From Paucimonas sp. (GTDB taxonomy: Bacteria; Pseudomonadota; Gammaproteobacteria; Pseudomonadales; Pseudomonadaceae): 36,603 nt of DNA. The notes under the pieces were generated by a model. That model was not told the origin of the DNA, did no database searches, and was given only the letters and a program-made list of their open reading frames with translations. Where the stretch lies: assembly GCA_031253995.1 (NCBI GenBank), contig JAIRVG010000017.1, positions 1 to 36,603 of the forward strand. Reading direction: 5' to 3'. A program made the position numbers and the translations under genes. Positions 16,207 through 23,976 of this stretch are shown in pieces. Positions within the stretch are counted from its first letter, which is position 1. Every line of letters starts with the position of its first letter.

Positions 16207-16839
16207 ATGTCCGAATCATCCACGTCGCGGCCGCAAGCTGGCCAGGCCGCCGCGACCAGCGGCGAGGTGGTGACCCTGGTGGTGCGCCACCGCATCAAGG
16301 CCGGCCATGAGGCCGCCTACGAAACCTGGCTGCGCCGCACCGTCAGCACCGCCGCGCAGCGCCCCGGCCACCTCGGCGTCGACGTGATGCGCGGCCACGA
16401 AGGCGGCCTGCACACCTTCACCAGCGTCCTGCGCTACAGCTCGGTGGATGCCCTGCAGGCCTGGCTGGACTCCGCCGAGCGCCGGCAACTGGTGAGCGAG
16501 GCCGAGGCGATGCTGGCCGACGGCGACCAGGTCGAACAGCATACCCACAAGGAATTCTGGTTCACCCCGACGAACGACGCGGACAACGCGCCGCCACCGC
16601 GCTGGAAGCAGGCCGTGCTCACCTTGCTGGTGATCCTGCCGCACACCCTGCTGGTGCCGATGCTGTGGCAGCCGTTGTTCACCCTCGCGCCGTGGCTGTC
16701 CGGCTACTTCGTCGCCACCTTGCTGATCACCCTGACCATCGTCCTGTCGGTGTGCTACGTCTGCATGCCGGCGGCCACCCGCCTGTTCGCCCCCTGGCTG
16801 CAGCCCACCCCGGAGGATGACCATGTCCGACAAGGATGA
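16207..16839 (+). CDS. ABM-domain protein with C-terminal membrane anchor
   Basis: A 210-residue protein. Residues ~20-105 form an antibiotic-biosynthesis-monooxygenase (ABM, dimeric ferredoxin-like) domain: VVTLVVRHRIKAGHEAAYETW, RPGHLGVDVMRG, FTSVLRYSSVDALQAWLDS. After a Pro-rich linker, two hydrophobic helices follow (about 138-158 and 165-188), so it is anchored in the inner membrane with the ABM domain probably cytoplasmic. This soluble-plus-membrane layout is known for a subgroup of ABM proteins of unknown role. ATG 16207 has a GGGGA Shine-Dalgarno. The 3' end overlaps the next gene by 17 bases, indicating co-translation with the amidohydrolase. Confidence 0.85.
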   Translation: MSESSTSRPQAGQAAATSGEVVTLVVRHRIKAGHEAAYETWLRRTVSTAAQRPGHLGVDVMRGHEGGLHTFTSVLRYSSVDALQAWLDSAERRQLVSEAEAMLADGDQVEQHTHKEFWFTPTNDADNAPPPRWKQAVLTLLVILPHTLLVPMLWQPLFTLAPWLSGYFVATLLITLTIVLSVCYVCMPAATRLFAPWLQPTPEDDHVRQG

Positions 16840-18790
16840 CCGCACCGACCCCACCCGTCGCCACCTGCTGGCGGGCTCTCTGCTGACGGCGGCCGCTGCG
16901 CTGCTGCCACGGCTGTCCTTTTCTTCACCGACTCCAGACCAAGGACCTGCGATGAACGCCGATCTGATTCTGTTCAATGGCCGCTTCCACACCGTGGACC
17001 GCGAGAACCCCGAAGCCACCGCCGTGGCGATCAAGGACGGACGTTTCCTCGCCGTTGGCAGTGACGCCCAGGCCATGGCCACCCGCGGCAGCGCCACCCA
17101 GGTCATCGACCTCAAGGGCCGCTGCGCCATTCCCGGCCTCAACGACTCGCACCTGCACCTGATCCGTGGCGGTCTCAACTACAACCTGGAACTGCGCTGG
17201 GAAGGCGTGCCGTCGCTGGCCGACGCCCTGCGCATGCTCAAGGACCAGGCCGACCGCACGCCGACTCCGCAGTGGGTGCGGGTAGTGGGTGGCTGGAACG
17301 AATTCCAGTTCGCCGAGAAGCGCCTGCCGACCCTTGAAGAGCTGAACCAGGCGGCGCCGGACACCCCGGTGTTCGTCCTCCACCTGTACGACCGTGCGCT
17401 GCTCAACCGCGCCGCGCTGCGGGTGGCCGGCTACACCAAGGACACGCCGAACCCGCCGGGTGGCGAGATCGTTCGCGACTCCCGTGGCGAGCCCACCGGC
17501 ATGCTGGTGGCGCGGCCCAACGCGATGATCCTTTATTCCACCCTGGCCAAGGGACCGAAGCTGCCGCTGGAGTACCAGGTCAACTCGACCCGCCAGTTCA
17601 TGCGCGAGCTCAACCGCCTCGGCCTGACCAGCGCCATCGATGCCGGCGGCGGCTTCCAGAACTACCCGGACGACTACGAGGTGATCGAGCAACTGGCCAG
17701 GGAAGACCAGCTGACCGTGCGCATCGCCTACAACCTGTTCACCCAGAAGCCCAAGGAAGAGCTGGCCGACTTCAAGAACTGGACCGGCAGCGTCAAGCTG
17801 CACCAGGGCGACGACATGCTGCGCCACAACGGCGCCGGCGAGATGCTGGTGTTCTCCGCCGCCGACTTCGAAGACTTCCTCGAACCGCGCCCGGACCTGC
17901 CGCCAGGCATGGAGCAGGACCTGGAGCCGGTCGTGCGCCATCTGGTCGAGCAGCGCTGGCCGTTCCGCCTGCACGCCACCTATGACGAATCCATCAGCCG
18001 CATGCTCGATGTGTTCGAGAAGGTCAACCGCGACATCCCGTTCAACGGCCTGCCGTGGTTCTTCGACCACGCCGAGACCATCACCCCGCGCAACATCGAG
18101 CGCGTGCGTGCCCTGGGCGGCGGCATCGCCATCCAGGACCGCATGGCCTTCCAGGGCGAGTACTTCGTCGACCGCTACGGCGCCAAGGCCGCCGAAGCCA
18201 CGCCGCCGATCAAGCGCATGCTTGCCGAGGGCGTGCCGGTGGGCGCCGGTACCGATGCCACCCGGGTGTCCAGCTACAACCCGTGGACCTCCCTGTACTG
18301 GATGGTCAGCGGCCGTACCGTCGGCGGCCTGGCCCTGCACCAGGAAGGCCTGCCGCGCGCCACCGCCCTCGAACTGTTCACCCACGGCAGCGCCTGGTTC
18401 TCGTCGGACCAGGGCAAGAAGGGCCAGGTCAAGGTCGGTCAGCTGGCCGACGTGGCGGTGCTCAGCGCCGACTTCTTCAGCGTCGAGGAAGAAGCCATCA
18501 AGTGGATCGAGTCGGTGCTGACCGTGGTCGGCGGCAAGGTGGTCTACGGTGCCGGCGATTTCGGCCCGCTGGGGCCGAAGGACATCCCGGTGCTGCCGGA
18601 CTGGTCGCCGGTGGCCAAGGTCCCGGGGCACTGGCGTCCGACCTCGCCCATGGTGGCCCAGGTACACCAGTGCAGCGGCCCGTGCGCGGTGCACTCCCAC
18701 AGCCATGAGCGGGCGCGCCTGTCCAATGTCCCGGTCAGCGACTTCCAGGGTTTCTGGGGCGCCTTCGGCTGCTCCTGCTTCGCCTTCTGA
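16823..18790 (+). CDS. YtcJ-like amidohydrolase with Tat signal and Cys/His-rich tail
   Basis: A metal-dependent amidohydrolase of the YtcJ/TIM-barrel family, 655 residues (family ~540-600). It begins with a twin-arginine motif (TRRHLLAG, Arg12-Arg13) and a hydrophobic stretch, predicting export via Tat. The metal motif is DSHLHL with His110 and His112; later ligands appear in FRLHATYDE, FFDHAETITP and AGTDATRVSSYNP. The last ~40 residues are an unusual extension with CSGPC, HSHSH and a terminal CSCFAF. Start ATG 16823 has GGAGG 6 bases before it; ATG 16817 abuts that GGAGG and is less likely. An in-frame ATG at 16952 (Met44) has its own AAGGA Shine-Dalgarno and would give a signal-less cytoplasmic form. 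Substrate unknown; an amide or ester hydrolase is likely. Confidence 0.85.
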   Translation: MSDKDDRTDPTRRHLLAGSLLTAAAALLPRLSFSSPTPDQGPAMNADLILFNGRFHTVDRENPEATAVAIKDGRFLAVGSDAQAMATRGSATQVIDLKGRCAIPGLNDSHLHLIRGGLNYNLELRWEGVPSLADALRMLKDQADRTPTPQWVRVVGGWNEFQFAEKRLPTLEELNQAAPDTPVFVLHLYDRALLNRAALRVAGYTKDTPNPPGGEIVRDSRGEPTGMLVARPNAMILYSTLAKGPKLPLEYQVNSTRQFMRELNRLGLTSAIDAGGGFQNYPDDYEVIEQLAREDQLTVRIAYNLFTQKPKEELADFKNWTGSVKLHQGDDMLRHNGAGEMLVFSAADFEDFLEPRPDLPPGMEQDLEPVVRHLVEQRWPFRLHATYDESISRMLDVFEKVNRDIPFNGLPWFFDHAETITPRNIERVRALGGGIAIQDRMAFQGEYFVDRYGAKAAEATPPIKRMLAEGVPVGAGTDATRVSSYNPWTSLYWMVSGRTVGGLALHQEGLPRATALELFTHGSAWFSSDQGKKGQVKVGQLADVAVLSADFFSVEEEAIKWIESVLTVVGGKVVYGAGDFGPLGPKDIPVLPDWSPVAKVPGHWRPTSPMVAQVHQCSGPCAVHSHSHERARLSNVPVSDFQGFWGAFGCSCFAF

Positions 18791-18847
18791 GTTCCACCCC
18801 GGCGCGGGCAAGGGCCCGCGCCTCCTTCAATGTAGAGGAGTCATGAG

Positions 18848-19477
18848 ATGAGCAACGACTACAAGCGCCTGAACAAAGACGATGCCGTGGTGTTGCTGGT
18901 GGATCACCAGACCGGTCTGATTTCCCTGGTGCAGGATTTCTCGCCGAACGAGTTCAAGAACAACGTCCTGGCCCTGGGCGACCTGGCCAAGTTCTTCGGC
19001 TTGCCGACCATCCTCACCACCAGCTTCGAACAAGGCCCGAACGGCCCGCTGGTGCCGGAGCTGAAGGAACAGTTCCCGGACGCGCCGTACATCGCCCGTC
19101 CTGGCCAGATCAATGCCTGGGACAACGCCGACTTCGTCCAGGCGATCAAGAACACCGGGCGCAAGCAACTGATCATCGCCGGTGTGGTGACCGACGTGTG
19201 CGTGGCCTTCCCGACCCTGTCGGCGCTGGCGGAAGGTTATGACGTGTTCGTGGTCACCGATGCTTCCGGTACCTTCAACGAGACCGTGCAGCAAGCGGCC
19301 TGGGCGCGCATGAGCGCCGCCGGTGCGCAACTGATGAACTGGTTCGCCGTGGCCTGCGAGCTGCACCGTGACTGGCGCAACGACATCGAAGGCCTGGGCA
19401 ACCTGCTGTCCCAGCGCCTGCCGAACTACCGCAACCTGATGAACAGCTATGCCGCGTTGACCGCCGCACAGAAGTAA
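18848..19477 (+). CDS. ycaC: YcaC-type isochorismatase-family cysteine hydrolase
   Basis: A 209-residue cysteine hydrolase closely resembling E. coli YcaC over its full length (shared LLVDHQTGL, NNVLALGDLAK, PTILTTSFE, NGPLVPELK, ARPGQINAWDN, ACELHRDWRNDIEGL). The catalytic triad is visible: Asp19 in VDHQ, a Lys in the KQLIIAGVVTDVC strand region, and nucleophile Cys118 in VTDVCVA. YcaC forms octameric rings and its physiological substrate is not established. ATG 18848 follows GAGGAG with normal spacing. Third gene of the ABM-amidohydrolase operon, 57 bases downstream; it might act on the amidohydrolase product. A REPIN follows its stop. Confidence 0.93.
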   Translation: MSNDYKRLNKDDAVVLLVDHQTGLISLVQDFSPNEFKNNVLALGDLAKFFGLPTILTTSFEQGPNGPLVPELKEQFPDAPYIARPGQINAWDNADFVQAIKNTGRKQLIIAGVVTDVCVAFPTLSALAEGYDVFVVTDASGTFNETVQQAAWARMSAAGAQLMNWFAVACELHRDWRNDIEGLGNLLSQRLPNYRNLMNSYAALTAAQK

Positions 19478-19493
19478 GGCGCGGCTGCGCAGT

Positions 19494-19630
19494 CGGCGTG
19501 GGAGCGGATTCATCCGCGATCGGCGGCGCAGCCGTCGTAAAACCTGGGTCCCGAGTTCTCCTGACACACCGCGGACTCAGTTTTTTTGGCCGCTTCGCGC
19601 CCAATCGCGGATGAATCCGCTCCCACGCCG
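19494..19630. repeat. REPIN/MITE-like element, family 2, copy 2
   Basis: Perfect 27-bp terminal inverted repeats (19494-19520 and 19604-19630) enclose an interior that matches the 7601-7731 element almost base for base, with equal unit length of 131 (19497-19627). It sits directly after ycaC and before the lectin-domain gene. The remaining 120 bases up to 19752 (AT-richer than the surroundings) should contain the promoter of the next gene, but no clear boxes were identified. Confidence 0.85.
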
Positions 19631-19752
19631 TGCGTTGAATACCTTGATGGCAAAACGCTATTTCCCCTGTCATCCCATCTCCCTACAATCGAATGCTCGC
19701 TCAATGGGCTGGATGGTCCAGCCGCTGGGGCAGTACAGGGAGAAACGTCTCG

Positions 19753-21327
19753 ATGTCCGATTCACCGCTAAAGTTCGGCATATCCATTTCCGCCCGCAGG
19801 CTGATCGAAGACAGTTGCCTGGCGATGATTCCTGGCGCGGTCGTCGATATCTGGGATGTCCTGCACCAGGACCATGGGCGCCAGGGCTACGAGGACGTCA
19901 ACACAAAGCTGGAGCGAGTCCTCCAGCCGTTGCAACAGGTGCGCTCGGGCATCGCCTCGCTCGACCGCAAGGTCGCGGCTTATCGCCTGAACCTGGACAA
20001 GTACGAGATCGCCCCGGCGCTCACGCTGATCGAATCCCTCTATGACGATTACGACCAGGCCCTGGAAAAGCTCATTCAAGGCATCCGCGAACAGTCCGCC
20101 GGCGGCCCGCAGGGCGCGGTCGACCGCTTCGTCGTCCGCGGCCGCCTGAACGGGCTGGGCAGCCGTATCGGCGAGGAACTGGGGGAGAACCTGCTGGCCC
20201 TGCAGCACATGCTCAGGACGTCCGCCAGCCATTACTTCCTCCGGCCGTTCTACGATGACCTGGAACGACGCGACTTCGTTTCTTTCTACTACAACAGCAA
20301 ATACTGCTATGCGCGGTTATTCCTTGCCCAGGTCAAGGCGTTCCTGCTGCTGCATCTGGTCCAGGCCGACTCCTGCCTGCCGTTCCGTGTCCAGAACGAA
20401 CTCGACGACTTCGAGGTCTTGCTGGGCCGTCAGGAAAAGGAATTGACCCACCGGCTGCCCGACGAGGTGCTGGCCCTGGTCCAGCAACTGGCACGGGAGC
20501 CCGAGGGCATGCGCGGTGCCGCCTCGGTGACCATGCGCTCGGGTCTGGGCGACAACGGCCTGCGCTTCGGCAGCGACGGTGGCGTACACCCCTGCGTCGA
20601 GCTGCAGGAGTGGCGTCTGGAGCCCATGGGAGCCTTGGTCTTCAACCCGCAGGTCGACCAGCGTTTCCGCATCAAGCATGCGGTGTCGGGGAAGATTCTC
20701 CAGCTCGGCGGCGCAGTCGGGGTGATGGGGGTCACCGACTACAAGGCGGTCAAGGGCGGCTGGACGATCACCTGGAACGCTGCGCACAAGGTGTTCAACC
20801 TGCAGTACAAAGGCAAGGCGGACGACGCCAACAACGACGTCCGGCTGGTCTCCCGCAGCGGGCCGAACAGATCGATCAGCGAGGTGCGCCTGGATGGCAA
20901 GCGTGTCGATCATCCCTACGAGACCGAGCAGCAGTTCTTCATCGAACCGTATTACCAGGCGTTCTCCGGGCGCGACCGGATGCAGGTGGACGAGCATCTG
21001 GTGCCCAATGGTTTCGTGATGTCGGAAGGCCGAGCCTACACCTTGCTGTATCACACCAACGGCTCGGTGATGCTGGTCAGGGGTTCCGATAACAAGACGG
21101 TCTGGATCGCCGCCGAGGGGCATGGGCGGCCGCCGGCGCGCCTGATGTTGCAGCCGGACGGCAATCTCGTCGCCTATGACATCGACGGCAAGGCCTATTG
21201 GGCTTCGGGCAAGTACTTCAAGGACCAGCAGGCCCTTTACAAGCGCTCGGTGTTGCGGGTGCGCAAGGACGGGCGAATGGAGATCCGGGTGCCGGGACAG
21301 GAGATTTTCTGGATTACGCCGCAATAA
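19753..21327 (+). CDS. Uncharacterised protein with helical N-terminus and C-terminal B-lectin domain
   Basis: A 524-residue protein I cannot assign to a named family. Residues ~1-260 look all-helical, with amphipathic and one very hydrophobic segment (ARLFLAQVKAFLLLHLVQA). Residues ~290-420 look beta-rich (RFRIKHAVSGKILQL, GGWTITWNAAHKVFNLQY). Residues ~430-524 form three repeats each ending in an aromatic Trp, like a monocot mannose-binding (B-lectin, beta-prism II) domain; the middle one keeps the full sugar motif QPDGNLVAY (467-475, QxDxNxVxY), while the outer two are degenerate. No signal peptide is seen. Start ATG 19753 has AGGGAG about 10 bases upstream. Monocistronic, flanked by a REPIN and a terminator. 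A helical module joined to sugar-binding modules recalls pore-forming or insecticidal toxins and lectin-like bacteriocins, but this is inference. Confidence 0.75.
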   Translation: MSDSPLKFGISISARRLIEDSCLAMIPGAVVDIWDVLHQDHGRQGYEDVNTKLERVLQPLQQVRSGIASLDRKVAAYRLNLDKYEIAPALTLIESLYDDYDQALEKLIQGIREQSAGGPQGAVDRFVVRGRLNGLGSRIGEELGENLLALQHMLRTSASHYFLRPFYDDLERRDFVSFYYNSKYCYARLFLAQVKAFLLLHLVQADSCLPFRVQNELDDFEVLLGRQEKELTHRLPDEVLALVQQLAREPEGMRGAASVTMRSGLGDNGLRFGSDGGVHPCVELQEWRLEPMGALVFNPQVDQRFRIKHAVSGKILQLGGAVGVMGVTDYKAVKGGWTITWNAAHKVFNLQYKGKADDANNDVRLVSRSGPNRSISEVRLDGKRVDHPYETEQQFFIEPYYQAFSGRDRMQVDEHLVPNGFVMSEGRAYTLLYHTNGSVMLVRGSDNKTVWIAAEGHGRPPARLMLQPDGNLVAYDIDGKAYWASGKYFKDQQALYKRSVLRVRKDGRMEIRVPGQEIFWITPQ

Positions 21328-21352
21328 AAAAGGGGGCTGCCAAGCAGCCCCC
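21326..21352 (-). terminator. Rho-independent terminator of the esterase gene
   Basis: A 9-bp GC stem GGGGGCTGC (21332-21340) / GCAGCCCCC (21344-21352) with a 3-base loop; on the - strand it is followed by TTTTTT, giving a textbook terminator for the esterase gene 8 bases away. It also follows the stop of the lectin-domain gene and may stop that transcript too, though less efficiently without a U-tract on the + strand. Confidence 0.85.
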
Positions 21353-21359
21353 CGGAGCA

Positions 21360-22379
21360 TCACTGCAGATGCGTTTTCAGTTCCACCGCCGCCTGCCGCA
21401 TCGCGGCCTGCACCGCCGGTACCTTGGCCAGCGGATTGAGCAGGCCGTAGTCGTGGATCATGCCGTTGTAGCGTACCGAGGTCACGGTCACGCCGGCCGC
21501 ATCCAGCTTGCGGGCATAGGCTTCGCCTTCGTCACGCAGCACGTCGAACTCGGCGGTCTGCACCAGTGCCGGTGGCAGGCCCTTGAGCTGCTCGGCGCTG
21601 GCGCGCAGCGGCGAGGCGTGGATCTGGGCGCGCTGGCCCTGGTCGGTGGTGTAGTTGTCCCAGAACCATTTCATCATCCCGGTGGTGAGGAAGTGGCCTT
21701 CGGCGAACTGCTTGTACGAAGCGGTCTCGAAGCTGGCATCGGTCACCGGCCAGAGCAGCAACTGGAAGCGCAGGGCCGGGGTCTTCTTCTCCTTGGCCAT
21801 CAGCGCGACCACCGCCGCCATGTTGCCGCCGACGCTGTTGCCGGCCACCGCCAGGCGCTTGCTGTCGACACCGATCTCCTTGCCATGCTCGGCGACCCAT
21901 TGGGTGGCGGCGTAGGCCTGGTTGATCGCGGTGGGGTAGTGGGCCTCCGGCGATGGCGTGTAGTCAACGTAGACCGCGACTGCACCGGAGCCGACCACCA
22001 GGTCGCGGATCAGGCGCTGGTGGGTCGGGAAGTCGCCGAGCACCCAGCCGCCACCGTGGAAGAACATGAACACCGGCAGCTCACCGGCGACCTTGGCCGG
22101 CCGCACGATCTTCAGGGTGACCTTGTCCTGGCCGACGCTGATGATCTTCTCGCTCACTTCGATGCCGGACAGGTCGACCTGGACCGAGGACTGGGCACCG
22201 GTGAGGACCGCACGGGCGTCTTTGGGCGAGAGCTGTTCAAGCGGCTTGCCGCCACCTTTGCCCAGTGCTTCGAGGAACGCCTGGGTGGTGTGTTCGACAC
22301 CCGGGCTGCCAGCAGCGAATGCGTTGCCGACGGAGAGGGCGAGGAGGGTGGCGCCGAGGGTCTTGTTGAGGATGTTCAT
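21360..22379 (-). CDS. Secreted alpha/beta hydrolase, HSL (lipolytic family IV) esterase
   Basis: A 339-residue esterase/lipase-like enzyme. The N-terminus is a Sec signal peptide (LGATLLALSVGNAFA, cleavage after AFA), so it should be periplasmic. HSL hallmarks are in place: oxyanion HGGGW motif in FFHGGGWVLGD, nucleophile serine in AGNSVGGNMA (a G-N-S-V-G variant of GDSAG), catalytic Asp in QTAEFDVLRDEGEAY, and catalytic His in NGMIHDYGLLN. Start ATG 22379 has AAGGA about 7 bases upstream. Divergent from a LysR gene 160 bases away, the usual arrangement for a LysR-controlled target. Substrate: a short-chain ester, not identifiable further. Confidence 0.92.
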   Translation of the reverse strand: MNILNKTLGATLLALSVGNAFAAGSPGVEHTTQAFLEALGKGGGKPLEQLSPKDARAVLTGAQSSVQVDLSGIEVSEKIISVGQDKVTLKIVRPAKVAGELPVFMFFHGGGWVLGDFPTHQRLIRDLVVGSGAVAVYVDYTPSPEAHYPTAINQAYAATQWVAEHGKEIGVDSKRLAVAGNSVGGNMAAVVALMAKEKKTPALRFQLLLWPVTDASFETASYKQFAEGHFLTTGMMKWFWDNYTTDQGQRAQIHASPLRASAEQLKGLPPALVQTAEFDVLRDEGEAYARKLDAAGVTVTSVRYNGMIHDYGLLNPLAKVPAVQAAMRQAAVELKTHLQ

Positions 22380-22539
22380 GTCAGATTCCTTTTCTTCGCA
22401 ATGAGTGTGGGCAGCAAGGTTGTGATCTTCAGCGCGGCGTTTCGTGTGGGGCTGCGCTGTAAGGTGTGGCTAGATTATTGGGATGCGGGAAAGTGAAAAA
22501 GCCGTTATAAAGCGTTTGACTGTCTACTAGAGAGTGACA

Positions 22540-23421
22540 ATGAACCCGTTCGAAGACATGCGTATCTTTTCCCAGGTGATGGAGTCCGGCAGCTTTACCG
22601 CAGCCGCCGACAAGCTGGGCCTGTCCAAGCAGTTCGTCAGCCGCCGGCTGATGGCCCTCGAAGAGCGTCTGGGCGTGCGTCTGCTCAACCGCTCGACCCG
22701 CCGCCTCGACCCCACGCCCCTGGGCCAGAGCTATTACGAATCGTCCCTGCGCCTGCTCAACGAGGTCGAGCAGATGGAGCAGGGCATCGCCGGGCAGACC
22801 AGCGAACCCCGCGGTACCGTGCGGGTCAGCGCGCCGCTGTCGTTTGCCGTGGCGCACCTGGGCTGCCTGCTGCCGGAGTTCCTCCAGCGTTATCCGCAGG
22901 TCAGTGTAGAAGTGGACCTGAGCGACCGCTCGGTGGACCTGCTGGGCGAAGGCTACGACCTGGCCCTGCGCATCGGCGTGCTGGAGGACTCGACCCTGAT
23001 CGCCCGGCGCCTGGCCGCCGTCGAGCGGGTCTACTGCGCCAGCCCCGATTACCTGGCGCGCAAGGGCACGCCGTCACACCCGGACGAACTCACCGCCCAC
23101 GACTGCCTGCCCTACGGCCATGGCCGCCAGGTGCAATGGCGTTTCCTGGAGCAGGGCAAGCTGCGGGTGGTGACCGTCTGCGGACGGATGCGCGCGAACA
23201 ACGGCGAGCTGCTGCGCGATGCGGCGATCAAGGGGATGGGGATTACCTACCTGCCGACCTTCATCGTCGGCGAGGCGTTGGCGGCGGGGCAACTGGTGCC
23301 GGTTCTGCAGGACTTCGTCACCGAGCCGTTGCAGCTGTCGGCGGTGTATCCGCAACACCGGCAGAGCGCACGGCCGGTGCAGGCGCTGATCGAGTTCATG
23401 CGCGAGCGCCTCAGCGCATGA
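22540..23421 (+). CDS. LysR-family transcriptional regulator
   Basis: A 293-residue LTTR. The N-terminal HTH (about residues 4-62) shows FSQVMESGSFTAAADKLGLSKQFVSRRLMALEERLGVRLLNRSTR; the co-inducer domain follows with GTVRVSAPLSFAVAHLGCLLPEFL and ends at about 290. The start is ATG 22540; a GTG two codons upstream is possible and the Shine-Dalgarno is weak (GAGAG). A TATAAA at 22506-22511 may be its -10 but no matched -35 was found. It diverges from the periplasmic esterase, its probable target. Its 3' end overlaps the convergent NUDIX gene by 11 bases. Confidence 0.92.
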   Translation: MNPFEDMRIFSQVMESGSFTAAADKLGLSKQFVSRRLMALEERLGVRLLNRSTRRLDPTPLGQSYYESSLRLLNEVEQMEQGIAGQTSEPRGTVRVSAPLSFAVAHLGCLLPEFLQRYPQVSVEVDLSDRSVDLLGEGYDLALRIGVLEDSTLIARRLAAVERVYCASPDYLARKGTPSHPDELTAHDCLPYGHGRQVQWRFLEQGKLRVVTVCGRMRANNGELLRDAAIKGMGITYLPTFIVGEALAAGQLVPVLQDFVTEPLQLSAVYPQHRQSARPVQALIEFMRERLSA

Positions 23422-23974
23422 AATGCACCTTGCCGCTGTCGTCGTTGCCCATGTAGATGCCATAGACCCCGGCCTGGCGTTCCTCGATGTAGCGTTCGAG
23501 GATCTGCCGGATCGCCGGGTAGTAGATGGCGTCCCAGGGAATCTCGTCGGGGGCGAAGAAGCGGCAGTCCATGGTCTCCGGGCCCCACTGGCCGGTGATG
23601 TCCACGGCCACGGCGCGGAAGATGATGTACACCTCGCTGATCTTCGGCACGCTGAAGATCGAGTAGGGCGAGACGATGTCGGCGCGCACCCCGGTTTCTT
23701 CCCAGACCTCGCGCAGGGCCGCCTGCTCGGTGGTTTCCCCGGCTTCCATGAAGCCGGCCGGCAGGGTCCAGGTGCCCGGGCGCGGCGGGATGGCGCGCTG
23801 GCACAGCAGGTACTTGCCATCGCGCTCGATGATGCAGCCGGCGATGATCTTCGGGTTGACGTAGTGGATGTAGCCGCAGCCGGCGCACATCAGGCGCTCG
23901 TGGGTGTCGCCGTCCGGGCGTCCCTGGTGCAGCGCGGCGGAGCATTGCGGGCAGAAACGCGGGACGGCAGGCAT
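23411..23974 (-). CDS. NUDIX hydrolase with N-terminal zinc ribbon
   Basis: A 187-residue NUDIX pyrophosphohydrolase. Residues ~8-38 form a zinc ribbon with two Cys pairs (FCPQCSAAL ... CAGCGYIHYVNPK), and the Nudix box is intact: G-FMEAG-E-TTEQAAL-REV-W-EE-T-G-V, positions ~77-99, with the catalytic REVWEE. The ribbon plus Nudix plan resembles NudC-type NADH pyrophosphatases but it is shorter than NudC (~260), so substrate is open. It starts 2 bases after the GntR gene stop and is probably co-transcribed with it; role in cluster F is not evident. Confidence 0.9.
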   Translation of the reverse strand: MPAVPRFCPQCSAALHQGRPDGDTHERLMCAGCGYIHYVNPKIIAGCIIERDGKYLLCQRAIPPRPGTWTLPAGFMEAGETTEQAALREVWEETGVRADIVSPYSIFSVPKISEVYIIFRAVAVDITGQWGPETMDCRFFAPDEIPWDAIYYPAIRQILERYIEERQAGVYGIYMGNDDSGKVHFMR

Positions 23975-23976
23975 GA

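Noticed and set aside
16925..18811. 628-codon - strand frame opposite the amidohydrolase
   Set aside because: No domain, shadow composition, and the + strand frame is a full amidohydrolase.
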